Shown: one piece after another, positions 16,338-24,009 of the stretch
How the letters are laid out: each line of letters starts with the position of its first letter
Position numbering within the stretch: position 1 is the first letter of the stretch
NCBI GenBank assembly: GCA_963757335.1
Contig: CAVWRJ010000021.1
Coordinates: 1 to 64,000, forward strand
Source of the DNA: DASQPA01 sp963757335
GTDB taxonomy: Bacteria > Acidobacteriota > Thermoanaerobaculia > Multivoradales > UBA5704
Direction: 5' to 3'
Length of the DNA stretch: 64,000 nt
Notes under the pieces: generated by a model
Database searches by the model: none
What the model saw: the letters and a program-made list of their open reading frames with translations, nothing else
What the model was told of the DNA's origin: nothing
Position numbers and translations under genes: made by a program

Positions 16338-18755
16338 TCACGGGTCCGAGCGGAGCGCCTCGATCGGCTCCACGCGAGTGGCGCGTCGTGCCGGCAGGTA
16401 ACAGGCAAGAAAAGAAAGGAACCCCAGCGAAACCGCGGCGGCGCCAAAGGACCACGGGTCTCGCGTCGTCACTCCGAAGAGGAGCTGCGCCAATATCCGG
16501 GTACCGGTAAGAGCGGCCGCCGAGCCGATCCCGAGTCCTAGGAGTACCAGGAGGAATCCTTTCCTGAAGACCATTGCCAAGATCGCGCCCGGCTGCGCTC
16601 CCAGGGCTCTGCGGATACCGATAGCCTGAGTCTGCCGGGAGACGGAATAGGCGAGGACGCCATAGACTCCAAGGGCAGCGAGGATGAGGGCGATCGCTGC
16701 AAAGAGCCCCAGGAGAAGAGCATAGAAGCGCGGTTGCGCCACGGAGGCGGCGATTCGTGCCTCCATCGTCTGCACATCCTCCAGCGCCAAACCAGGGTCA
16801 ATCTCGTGAATTTGCGCTCGCAAAAAGGGGACGAGGTTCTCTGGGGCGCCCGTGGTCCGAATCACCAAAGTTAGACGTCCTGGGCCTTCGCCAGTAATCT
16901 TTTTTGCCAAGTGATAGGAAGTAAACAGCTCCGGCTTCGGGTCGGAGCTCGGCCCCACGAGGCGCGTATCCTCAAGGACGCCGACGATCTCTAAGACTTC
17001 CGAGCCCACCTTCAACTGCCGACCCAGAGCCCGTGGCCCCGCAAGGTGTCGGCGGACAAATGTCTTGTTGACGACGGCTACCATCGCCTGGGACCGAAGG
17101 TCCTGCTCGGTCAGCCAACGGCCCGCGGCCAGTCGCAATCCCATGGCGCGCAAGTAGCCTGGACTGGAGAGTTGAGGGACGGCCAGGGTCCGAGCGCGCG
17201 GCTGACCCACCACAGAGAGGCTCGTCAACGAGAACCCCGGCTTGAGCGGCAGGAAACTCACGACGCCCGCCACCTCTACCGTGCCCTGTCTCCCGAGGCG
17301 GTCCAGGATCTCGTCGAAGAAGGCCTCTCCCCGCCCCGGGACTCCGTACTTCGCCGGATCGAGCTCAAGAGTAGCCGTCAGTACTCGGTCCGGCTCGTAT
17401 CCCAGGTCCACTCCTACGAGATGAAGAAAGCTCCGGAGGAGCAGCCCGGCTCCGACCAACAGCACGAAAGCCAGCGCGACCTCGGCGACCACCAAGAGGC
17501 TCTGGGAGAAGCCGCCGGGGGAGACCTCGCTCACCGTTCCCTGGAGAGGCCGGCTGAGGTCGGCTCGCGTGCTTTTGAGAGCGGGTAGAAGCCCGAGCAG
17601 GACTCCGGTAACCCCTGAGAGTAGGAAGGCGAAGAGGAAGACCCGGCCATCGAGCTGAACTTCCTCGATGCGGGGGATGCTGTGGGGGAGGAAAGCAGGG
17701 AGCAGGCGATGGAGCAAAACCGCCAGGAGCAGCCCGGCGATTCCTCCGGCGAAACTCAGAACCATGCTTTCGGTGAGCATCTGGCGGACGAGGCAGTTAC
17801 GATCGCCGCCGACGGCGCTCCGGATGGCCATCTCTCGCTGCCTCGCGGCGCTTCGAGCCAGGAGCAGGTTGGCGAGATTGATACACGCAAGGAGGAGCAC
17901 CAGGCCCACGGCGAAGGACATCGCGAGAAGTCCAGGTCGTACCTCGGCCACCAACTCGTCCCGCAGAGGAGTCAAGCGGACCTTCCCGTGCAAGGGCTCG
18001 ATTCCCGGTGGGCTCATGCCGCGAAAGACTGCCTCCGCTTCGGCCGACGCCTGGCTCGGCGAGATACCGGCCCTGAGCCGGGCGACCACCGGAAGATATT
18101 CGGCATGGATGGAATCCGCAATCTGGGACGCTGGAGCTTCGACCAGCGGGGTCCAAAACTGGATCTCAGGGTTTGGGAAGAAGAAGCTCTCGGGCATGAT
18201 GCCAACGATGGTGAAAAGGCCTCCGTCCAGAGTTACGGCCTTGCCGACGATCGCTGGATTCCCTTGAAATCGGCGCATCCAGAGCCCATGACTGAGAATG
18301 ACAACCCGCTCCAGCCCGGGCCGCTGTTCCTCCTCACGGAACGTGCGACCTTCGGCAGGAGGGACATGGAGCACCGAAAACAGCCCACTGGATACGCTAG
18401 CGCCGGTCAGGCGTTCCGCGTCTCCCTCGCCCTTCAGGGTACCTACTCGCAAGCGGTAGGCAGCCATCTGCGCGACCGTTCGGGAGCTCTTCTTCCAGGT
18501 CTCGAATCGCTGCCGCTCGAGGAGATCCTTCTGACCGGGATGACCCTCGCTGGGAGCCACTAGGATGGAGACGTCGAAGACGCGGTCCGGTTCCGGAAAG
18601 GGCAGGGCCCGCAGCAGGACCCCATTCATCAAGCTGAAAACCGCAGTGTTGGCACCCAAGGAGACGGCGAGGGTCATCACCGCGGCGAAAGTGAATCCGG
18701 GATTTCTGGCCAGAATCCGAAAGCTATGGCGGATGTCTTGAAAGAGGCGGGACAT
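16338..18755 (-). CDS. ADOP-type (MacB/FtsX-like) ABC transporter permease
   Basis: 805 residues with the layout of acidobacterial duplicated orphan permeases. The start DIRHSFRILARNPGFTFAAV is typical, then a first TM and MacB periplasmic domain (ILSHGLWMRRFQGNPAIVGK), an FtsX four-helix unit (LACINLANLLLARSAARQRE), and a second MacB plus FtsX unit ending PARRATRVEPIEALRSDP. There is no ATPase in the window, hence 'orphan'; these proteins are thought to couple to an ATPase encoded elsewhere. It sits in an operon behind a propeller lipoprotein and a redoxin-like protein (8-nt gap) and before the small peptide, so peptide export or envelope stress export is a reasonable guess. Confidence 0.88.
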   Translation of the reverse strand: MSRLFQDIRHSFRILARNPGFTFAAVMTLAVSLGANTAVFSLMNGVLLRALPFPEPDRVFDVSILVAPSEGHPGQKDLLERQRFETWKKSSRTVAQMAAYRLRVGTLKGEGDAERLTGASVSSGLFSVLHVPPAEGRTFREEEQRPGLERVVILSHGLWMRRFQGNPAIVGKAVTLDGGLFTIVGIMPESFFFPNPEIQFWTPLVEAPASQIADSIHAEYLPVVARLRAGISPSQASAEAEAVFRGMSPPGIEPLHGKVRLTPLRDELVAEVRPGLLAMSFAVGLVLLLACINLANLLLARSAARQREMAIRSAVGGDRNCLVRQMLTESMVLSFAGGIAGLLLAVLLHRLLPAFLPHSIPRIEEVQLDGRVFLFAFLLSGVTGVLLGLLPALKSTRADLSRPLQGTVSEVSPGGFSQSLLVVAEVALAFVLLVGAGLLLRSFLHLVGVDLGYEPDRVLTATLELDPAKYGVPGRGEAFFDEILDRLGRQGTVEVAGVVSFLPLKPGFSLTSLSVVGQPRARTLAVPQLSSPGYLRAMGLRLAAGRWLTEQDLRSQAMVAVVNKTFVRRHLAGPRALGRQLKVGSEVLEIVGVLEDTRLVGPSSDPKPELFTSYHLAKKITGEGPGRLTLVIRTTGAPENLVPFLRAQIHEIDPGLALEDVQTMEARIAASVAQPRFYALLLGLFAAIALILAALGVYGVLAYSVSRQTQAIGIRRALGAQPGAILAMVFRKGFLLVLLGLGIGSAAALTGTRILAQLLFGVTTRDPWSFGAAAVSLGFLSFLACYLPARRATRVEPIEALRSDP

Positions 18756-18763
18756 CGCTTCAG

Positions 18764-19351
18764 CTAGAGTCCTAAGGTAGCAGTCCAGCGGGCGTAGAAA
18801 GCGTCGCGTTTGGTCAGGTTTTGGGGGATTGGCTTATGGGCGTCCAGAATCTTCCCATCTCGAAGGCGGACGACCAGAACCAGCGGAGTGTGGGCCGCTG
18901 GCAGTTGAGAGAGGACGTTTCTCACCGTCATGGGGAAGGCCGGAGACGGTGACAGGTTCGTGATGAACCGTCTGGCAATCTCCGGTTGATCCTCGTCCAC
19001 GAAGAAGCCCTGGACGCCGGCAACGCGGCTCGTGTTCTTGCGTGAAACCGAATTGAGCCTCAAAACCTCGTCCTCGACGGCGTTCGTGCAATCTTTGATG
19101 CTTGCCAGCAGGAAGAACTGCACGACGTCCTCGGTCGGTCCAGCGGTCCGGATACGTGGGAACGTCGCAGGAACAGAGCCAATAACATTGAGGATGTTCT
19201 CCTCTTCGGCGGCGTATTTCGCCTTGAGCATTGCCGCGTCGGATTTTTGCTCGAGGGCAAGAAAACTTTTGTGTTGCTGCTGCCTCTCTGCGAGCATGGC
19301 GATATCGACTGCCAACAGAGCTGCGACGAGAACCCACCACAATCTGTTCAT
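18764..19351 (-). CDS. Membrane-anchored redoxin-like protein with a single cysteine
   Basis: 195 residues. One N-terminal transmembrane helix (LWWVLVAALLAVDIAMLA) is followed by a short coiled segment (EQKSDAAMLKAKYAAEEEN). The rest has a thioredoxin/AhpC-like pattern: the strand VVQFFLLAS, then a lone cysteine (IKDCTNAVEDEVLRL) where the CxxC is usual, VAGVQGFFVDED, the cis-Pro-like TPLVLVVRLRDGKIL, and a C-terminal helix. It is probably periplasmic. Its start overlaps the stop of the lipoprotein gene (ATGA), so the two are translationally coupled. With only one cysteine it could be a mixed-disulfide carrier or a non-catalytic relative. The fold assignment is inference and needs a structural or HMM comparison. 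Confidence 0.6.
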   Translation of the reverse strand: MNRLWWVLVAALLAVDIAMLAERQQQHKSFLALEQKSDAAMLKAKYAAEEENILNVIGSVPATFPRIRTAGPTEDVVQFFLLASIKDCTNAVEDEVLRLNSVSRKNTSRVAGVQGFFVDEDQPEIARRFITNLSPSPAFPMTVRNVLSQLPAAHTPLVLVVRLRDGKILDAHKPIPQNLTKRDAFYARWTATLGL

Positions 19352-20415
19352 GAGCGAGCTGCCTTGGCAGGTCGCTGCGGATCGACACGAAAGCGGATCC
19401 GTTCAAGCTTAAAATCGTCCTTCGCGGTGCCGAGGTACAGCGTCTGATCCCTGACATCGAGGAGAATCCCGTCTTTGGCTGGAATCGTGCCCACCAACGT
19501 TTCGGAGGATGAATCCCAGACCTCAACATAAGTTCCGCCGCCTCGGGGTTGGGCCACTTGGCGGAGCAGCAGACCCTCCTCCGAGCAGAGAAGCGACAGC
19601 ACGCGGCTAGCACTCAAGCCGAGCTTGACCAGGGGGGCCACGCTACCCAAAAGTTTGCCCGCGCGGTAAGCCTCCCGCACCTTACCCTCCGTCAGCAGCG
19701 TGAAGGACTCGCTCCGCTTTCCGAGGGCTCTTACTTCGTTTTTAGGACCGTTTTCGAGGCGAAGGATTTGAGGGCTGTTGATGTAACTGTAGAAGATCGA
19801 TCCATCCGGACAGGCAGCCACTCCACCACCGTTGAGGCTCGTTTGGACGATCCCGGCCGCCGGCATCCTGCCCCACCGGCCGGCTTCAGCCCCCGAGAAG
19901 GTGAACGCTGCAATGGCGCTACTCTCTTCCGAGTCATTCTGGAGCAGCAGATAAATGCGGCTCTCGGTGAGAGCCAGGTGTACAGCTTGGTTTTCCAGGT
20001 GGGTCGAGAATCTCCATTCCTTCCCAGCCAAAGGGCTGCGGATTGCGATCGTTCCTGCCGAGTCGAGGAGAGCCAAGGTTCCCTGCGATGTCCGGGCTGC
20101 AGCAATCAACCTGTCCAGTCCCTTGGTGAAATCCGCATCCGCCGCTACCGTGACATCGGGATCGGTCTCGTGCTCTATACGATATAGATCGCTCCCTGCT
20201 CCCCAGAGGAATCGGCCGCTGCCCTCGGCCAGGAGGAATTGAGGCCAGTGGAGAGAATGTGCATATTTGGAGGAAGGGAACGATGTGGCCCCCAAGGGCG
20301 TCACGGAGAGGGTCGCTGTCAGCTCTTTCGTGGGCTTCTCGCCATAACAGCCCACTAACCCGATGAGCACGGACAGGAGCAACGGAAAACGCCCATAGGA
20401 AGTTTTGTCTCCCAT
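19348..20415 (-). CDS. Beta-propeller-like lipoprotein, first gene of the peptide operon
   Basis: About 355 residues from the ATG at 20415, preferred over 20445 because GAAGGTG lies just upstream and it gives a compact lipoprotein signal (FPLLLSVLIGLVGC). The mature part has repeated strand blocks of the six-bladed-propeller kind: YAHSLHWPQFLLAEGSGRFL, GLDRLIAAARTSQGTLALLD, GVAACPDGSIFYSYINSPQI, and DVRDQTLYLGTAKDDFKLER. No catalytic motif is visible. In Bacteroidota such propellers sit beside redoxins and NVEALA peptides. Here the same trio plus a permease is present, which suggests a peptide-handling or sensing role at the outer face of the inner or outer membrane. Confidence 0.62.
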   Translation of the reverse strand: MGDKTSYGRFPLLLSVLIGLVGCYGEKPTKELTATLSVTPLGATSFPSSKYAHSLHWPQFLLAEGSGRFLWGAGSDLYRIEHETDPDVTVAADADFTKGLDRLIAAARTSQGTLALLDSAGTIAIRSPLAGKEWRFSTHLENQAVHLALTESRIYLLLQNDSEESSAIAAFTFSGAEAGRWGRMPAAGIVQTSLNGGGVAACPDGSIFYSYINSPQILRLENGPKNEVRALGKRSESFTLLTEGKVREAYRAGKLLGSVAPLVKLGLSASRVLSLLCSEEGLLLRQVAQPRGGGTYVEVWDSSSETLVGTIPAKDGILLDVRDQTLYLGTAKDDFKLERIRFRVDPQRPAKAARS

Positions 20416-20689
20416 CGCGGCACCTTCTTTTCTGGTCATGGCCACACCGAAGCCGGAGCAGTTCCGGCTCCGACCGTCCCGGTGATGCGCCGAAGCTTGG
20501 TCTCTGAGCTACCTTATCAGACATCTTACGTTCGAAACCAAATTTTAGTCACTTCTTGGTGGAAGCAAGAAAAAGTCATCATTTTGGGGGACCGGCGGTG
20601 CCCTCGGCTCGGCGAGGCGGCCAAGAGAAGACCTCCCGGCTGCGAGACGAGCTCCATCAGCGCTGACCTCGGTCCCGGGACAATGCTTT

Positions 20690-21165
20690 AAATGCCGCGA
20701 TCACGGGTCTCAGTCCCGAGACTCGAAGACAGAGTCCCGGACATGGGTTCGCGGTCCAGGGACTTGCGGTCTAAGTCCAGGGCTTGAAGGCATGGTCTCG
20801 GGACCACGGGTCTACGTCCCGCGACTCTGGATCGTGGTCCCGGAACTCGATATCGCGGTCGCGGGACCACCAACCGCAATCCCCCGGCCGCGGGTCGTGG
20901 GCGCGGACCGTGAGCCTCCGTCCCGCGACTTGGTTTGCAGTCGCGGGACTTGAGGTCGCAGTCCCGGGACATCGGTCTCAAACCCCTGGATTCCAATCGC
21001 AGTGCCGAGACGGCGACTCATCCTCCCGGGACCACGGATCTCCATCCACGGACTCTGGGTCCAGTCCCGGGACTGGAGATCGCGGTCCCGAGACTCTGGA
21101 ACGACGGCGCGGTACCGAGAGTCAGAGTCCAGGTCTTCAAGGCGTGGTCCCCTTACCTGGCTTCG
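20690..21165. repeat. Degenerate 20-21-bp tandem array 2
   Basis: About twenty-one units of 20 or 21 bp with consensus near GTCCCGGGACTCGAGATCGC. Most contain a TCCCGGGA-like palindrome, one per two helical turns. The gap between the lipoprotein gene start (20415) and the hypothetical gene end (21336) holds this array and nothing else I can call. The part nearest the lipoprotein (20446-20600) is AT-richer and should hold that operon's promoter, but no convincing -35/-10 pair stands out. Units of 20 bp break codon phase, which argues against coding function. Confidence 0.82.
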
Positions 21166-21283
21166 CCCTCCGGCGACCGGATAGCAAAGCCCCTGGACAT
21201 CGCCACGGAGTCTCCGGAGCGGCAGCCAAAACCGGGGGAAGTTGGAACGATGTCCGTGAACTTCGACTTTCGGTGCGGGGGGG

Positions 21284-21314
21284 AAAAGCGGGGGCGTGCG
21301 GCGCACGCCCCCGC
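21284..21314 (-). terminator. Terminator of the basic hypothetical gene
   Basis: GCGGGGGCGTGC (21288-21299) pairs with GCACGCCCCCGC (21303-21314) around a 3-nt loop. On the minus strand it is followed by TTTT and lies just after the stop at 21336. Confidence 0.75.
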
Positions 21315-21335
21315 GGTGCAGGGCGGCAGGGTTCT

Positions 21336-21806
21336 TTAGCGAGGGGGGCCGGCGAGCTCGACAGGAGGAATCTTGGGCGCCTGGGGTGCCGGCGCGGTTG
21401 CCGCCTGCTTGCGGCCACGGAAGGGCTGCAGGCCGAACTCGGCGAGCTTCTCGGCGCGGATGCCGTAGTGCTGCTTGACCGCTTGGCGCAGCAGAGTCGC
21501 CAGACGCTCGCCCTCGGTCAGCATTTCCTGGAGCTGTTGGGTGGCCGTCTGCTTGGCGGCCCGGTGGGCGGCCTGCTGCTTCTTGAGGTCCACGGCCTGG
21601 GCCGCCATCGCCGTGAGCTGGGCGCGCGGGACCTCCAGGTGCTTCAGGTCGTCGCCGTTGGCGACGAGCGGGGCAAGCAGGCGTTGCCAATTGCCGATCT
21701 TGCCTGCCGCGGTGGTCTCCTTCTTCCGGGCCTTCCGCTTGGGGGTGCCACCGGGGGCCGGCTGGGGGGTGGTCGTCGGCGGTGGCGTGAGAGTCTCCGG
21801 GTTCAT
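21336..21806 (-). CDS. Hypothetical basic helical protein
   Basis: 156 residues, cytosolic. It starts with a Pro/Thr-rich stretch (TLTPPPTTTPQPAPGG), then a basic patch (PKRKARKKE). A long helical region follows, rich in Gln, Ala and Leu (LTAMAAQAVDLKKQQAAHRA, KQTATQQLQEMLTEGERLAT) and likely to form a coiled coil. The tail GLQPFRGRK is basic and the last part is Pro-rich. I do not recognise a family by name, although similar small proteins occur as conserved hypotheticals in Acidobacteriota. A nucleic-acid or structural role would fit the charge pattern but is not shown. It stands alone, with its own terminator. Confidence 0.65.
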   Translation of the reverse strand: MNPETLTPPPTTTPQPAPGGTPKRKARKKETTAAGKIGNWQRLLAPLVANGDDLKHLEVPRAQLTAMAAQAVDLKKQQAAHRAAKQTATQQLQEMLTEGERLATLLRQAVKQHYGIRAEKLAEFGLQPFRGRKQAATAPAPQAPKIPPVELAGPPR

Positions 21807-21972
21807 GTCGTTCTCCTTTCGCGAGCCTCGCGGCTCTCCAGAGCCAGCGCCGTAAGCGGCGCCGGCTGGAGGGAGTCTCTCAGGGGACCTCCCGCAAAAG
21901 CGAACAAAACGAGGAGACGATTTTTTTTTGTTGGCGAAGGCTGGGCGCCGACCGGAATCCGGCTACCTGCCC

Positions 21973-23844
21973 CTACTTGAAGTACCCCGTCACATCCACC
22001 ACGAGGTGAGTGGCGCCGGAGGTAATGTCGGTCTCTACCGCGAGGCTCCCCACCGGATCGCCGGTCAACGAGAGGATGGCGTTGTTCGTCCGTACCTGGC
22101 CGGGGCTGAAGTTGATCGCCGCGGTGGGGGAGGCGAAGCCGTTCGGTCCCAGGCGGAGGTCGCCGGGGCCGGTGGGGGAGATGACGGTCAGGTTGACGGC
22201 GACCGACAGGGCGTTGGCCGGGATGCCGCACTGGCCGGCGATGGGGAAGCGGCGCCGGGCGCTGTTGCCCTGGAGCGCCGGGCCGCCGTAGGTGCCGGCG
22301 GGATTGCGGGTGTCGACGACCCGGCAGGGGGTGACGGTGTAGAACTTCAGGGGGGCCGGGTCGGGGGCGAAGGCCCAGAGCTTGCCGCTCTCGTCGGTGA
22401 CGTAGAGGCGGCCGTCGACGACGATCGGGCTCTCCCAGTGGATGCTGCCGATACTCGTCGAGTTCCACAGCTGGGCGCCGGTCCGCGGGCTGCGCCCCTG
22501 GAGGTTCCCCGAGCTGGCATAGAAGAGGATGCCGTTGGCGACGATCGGCGAGCTGCCGCCCGGGGTGATCGTCCAGCGCGAGACGAGCGACGGATTGCCG
22601 GCGCCGTCGACCGTCAGTTGCAGCCCCGAGACCCCGGAGTTGTTGGCGACGAAGGTCCAGGTGCTGCCGTCGACCGGATCGACCCAGGCGGCGGGGGTGG
22701 TCAGCACCTGCCCCCCCTGGGGGACGGCGATCTTCTGAAGCTCGCCGCCGAGGTGCCCGGGCCCCGCGCCTCCAGCATGACTGGAGAGGTTGTCGAGGTT
22801 CAAGAGCCGGAGCATGGCGTCCTTGCCGCTCTGGAGGCCGAGGTGGGCGACGTTGCTCCCCGGGGGCGCCGGGAGGATGGCGGGCGCCGTGCTCCCGAGG
22901 TCGGCGTCGACATCCTCCAGATGCTGGAACTCGGTCGGCGTATAGGCGTCGACGGGGTTGCCGGCGGTGCCCGTGCCGTCCGGGTGGAGGGCGAAGACCG
23001 AATCGCCCCAGTCGTGACCGCCCCCGCCGGCGACATTGCCGTCGTAGTCGCCGTTGCCGGTCGCCATGAACAGCTTGTCGTTGTCGGAGTCGTAGATCAC
23101 CCCTCCCCGGGCCCAGATGGCGTTCTGCACGTGGCCCATGCAGTCCGGGCTGGCGTTCTCGACGAAGTGGATCGTCTGGTCGCTGCAGGCGGCGTTGAAC
23201 ACCTTCTGCGCCCCGGTCGCCAGGTTGATCGCCGTGATGTGCCCCTGGTAGTCGCCGGCATCGCCGGGGTAGCCGCCGTTCGCGACGTAGAGATAGGTGA
23301 CGCCGGAGCTGGCGGTGGCGATCGAGAGCGCCGAGGAGCCCTTCTCGACGTCGGGCTTGAGGGTCGCGACCTCCGGCCAGCCGCCGGTCGTCACCGGGGT
23401 GCCGTCGCCGCCCACCGGGTACTTGTAGACCTTGCCGTCGAGCGCATAGGAGTAGACGAACTGCCGGTTGGGATCGACCGCCGGGGAAGAGGTGGTGTAC
23501 CTCGGGGTGGTCGCCGGAAGGTGCGACCAGACGGTCGCCCCGGTCGCGGCGTCGACGGCCAGGATGTGACCGCTCTTGGTGGTCAGGAAGAGGAGGTCTT
23601 TCACCCCCTGCTGGGTGGGGACGTTCGAGAGAAAGGCCGGGGCGCCGTCCGCCACCGCGGGCAGGGTGGGGCTGTAGATCGAATGCAGGGTGTGGACGTT
23701 GCCGGCGTGGATCAGGGTCTCCTGGGCGCTCGCACCGCTGTGCCGGGCGTCGAGGTCGAACTGCGGCCAGTCCCCGACCGAGCCGGTGGAGAGGGCGGCG
23801 GCCAGGGCGAGGGTGACGAAGGCGCTGGCGGTAGAATCAAACAT
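21973..23844 (-). CDS. Secreted PQQ-type beta-propeller protein with 'PCRVVDTR' C-terminal domain
   Basis: 623 residues with a signal-like N-terminus (ASAFVTLALAAALSTGSVG). The body has PQQ/BamB-like blades: WPQFDLDARHSGASAQETLI, LFLTTKSGHILAVDAATGAT, ITAINLATGAQKVFNA, and LYVTDESGKLWAFAPDP. The last 130 residues form a separate beta domain starting FYTVTPCRVVDTRNPAGTYG and ending THLVVDVTGYFK. I have seen this domain at the end of many secreted acidobacterial proteins; its role is unknown, perhaps surface attachment. No membrane anchor and no catalytic site are visible. The protein is probably extracellular. It is divergent from the DUF1800 gene (165 nt apart). Confidence 0.75.
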   Translation of the reverse strand: MFDSTASAFVTLALAAALSTGSVGDWPQFDLDARHSGASAQETLIHAGNVHTLHSIYSPTLPAVADGAPAFLSNVPTQQGVKDLLFLTTKSGHILAVDAATGATVWSHLPATTPRYTTSSPAVDPNRQFVYSYALDGKVYKYPVGGDGTPVTTGGWPEVATLKPDVEKGSSALSIATASSGVTYLYVANGGYPGDAGDYQGHITAINLATGAQKVFNAACSDQTIHFVENASPDCMGHVQNAIWARGGVIYDSDNDKLFMATGNGDYDGNVAGGGGHDWGDSVFALHPDGTGTAGNPVDAYTPTEFQHLEDVDADLGSTAPAILPAPPGSNVAHLGLQSGKDAMLRLLNLDNLSSHAGGAGPGHLGGELQKIAVPQGGQVLTTPAAWVDPVDGSTWTFVANNSGVSGLQLTVDGAGNPSLVSRWTITPGGSSPIVANGILFYASSGNLQGRSPRTGAQLWNSTSIGSIHWESPIVVDGRLYVTDESGKLWAFAPDPAPLKFYTVTPCRVVDTRNPAGTYGGPALQGNSARRRFPIAGQCGIPANALSVAVNLTVISPTGPGDLRLGPNGFASPTAAINFSPGQVRTNNAILSLTGDPVGSLAVETDITSGATHLVVDVTGYFK

Positions 23845-24009
23845 TCAACGATAGTAATAAGAACGGGGAAGGAGGGCAAGATGGGGAGGTCGTGACGTGG
23901 GACACCTCCGACCTCTCCTGGAGACACTGGGGCGCCGCGACGCGGCGGCCGGCACGGGGGAGAGGGAGATGGCGTAGAACTTGCCCAAGAAAGCAACCGA
24001 GGTGACCGC

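Noticed and set aside
20690..21165. CRISPR array
   Set aside because: Units are directly adjacent with no spacers, are degenerate, and no cas gene is present.
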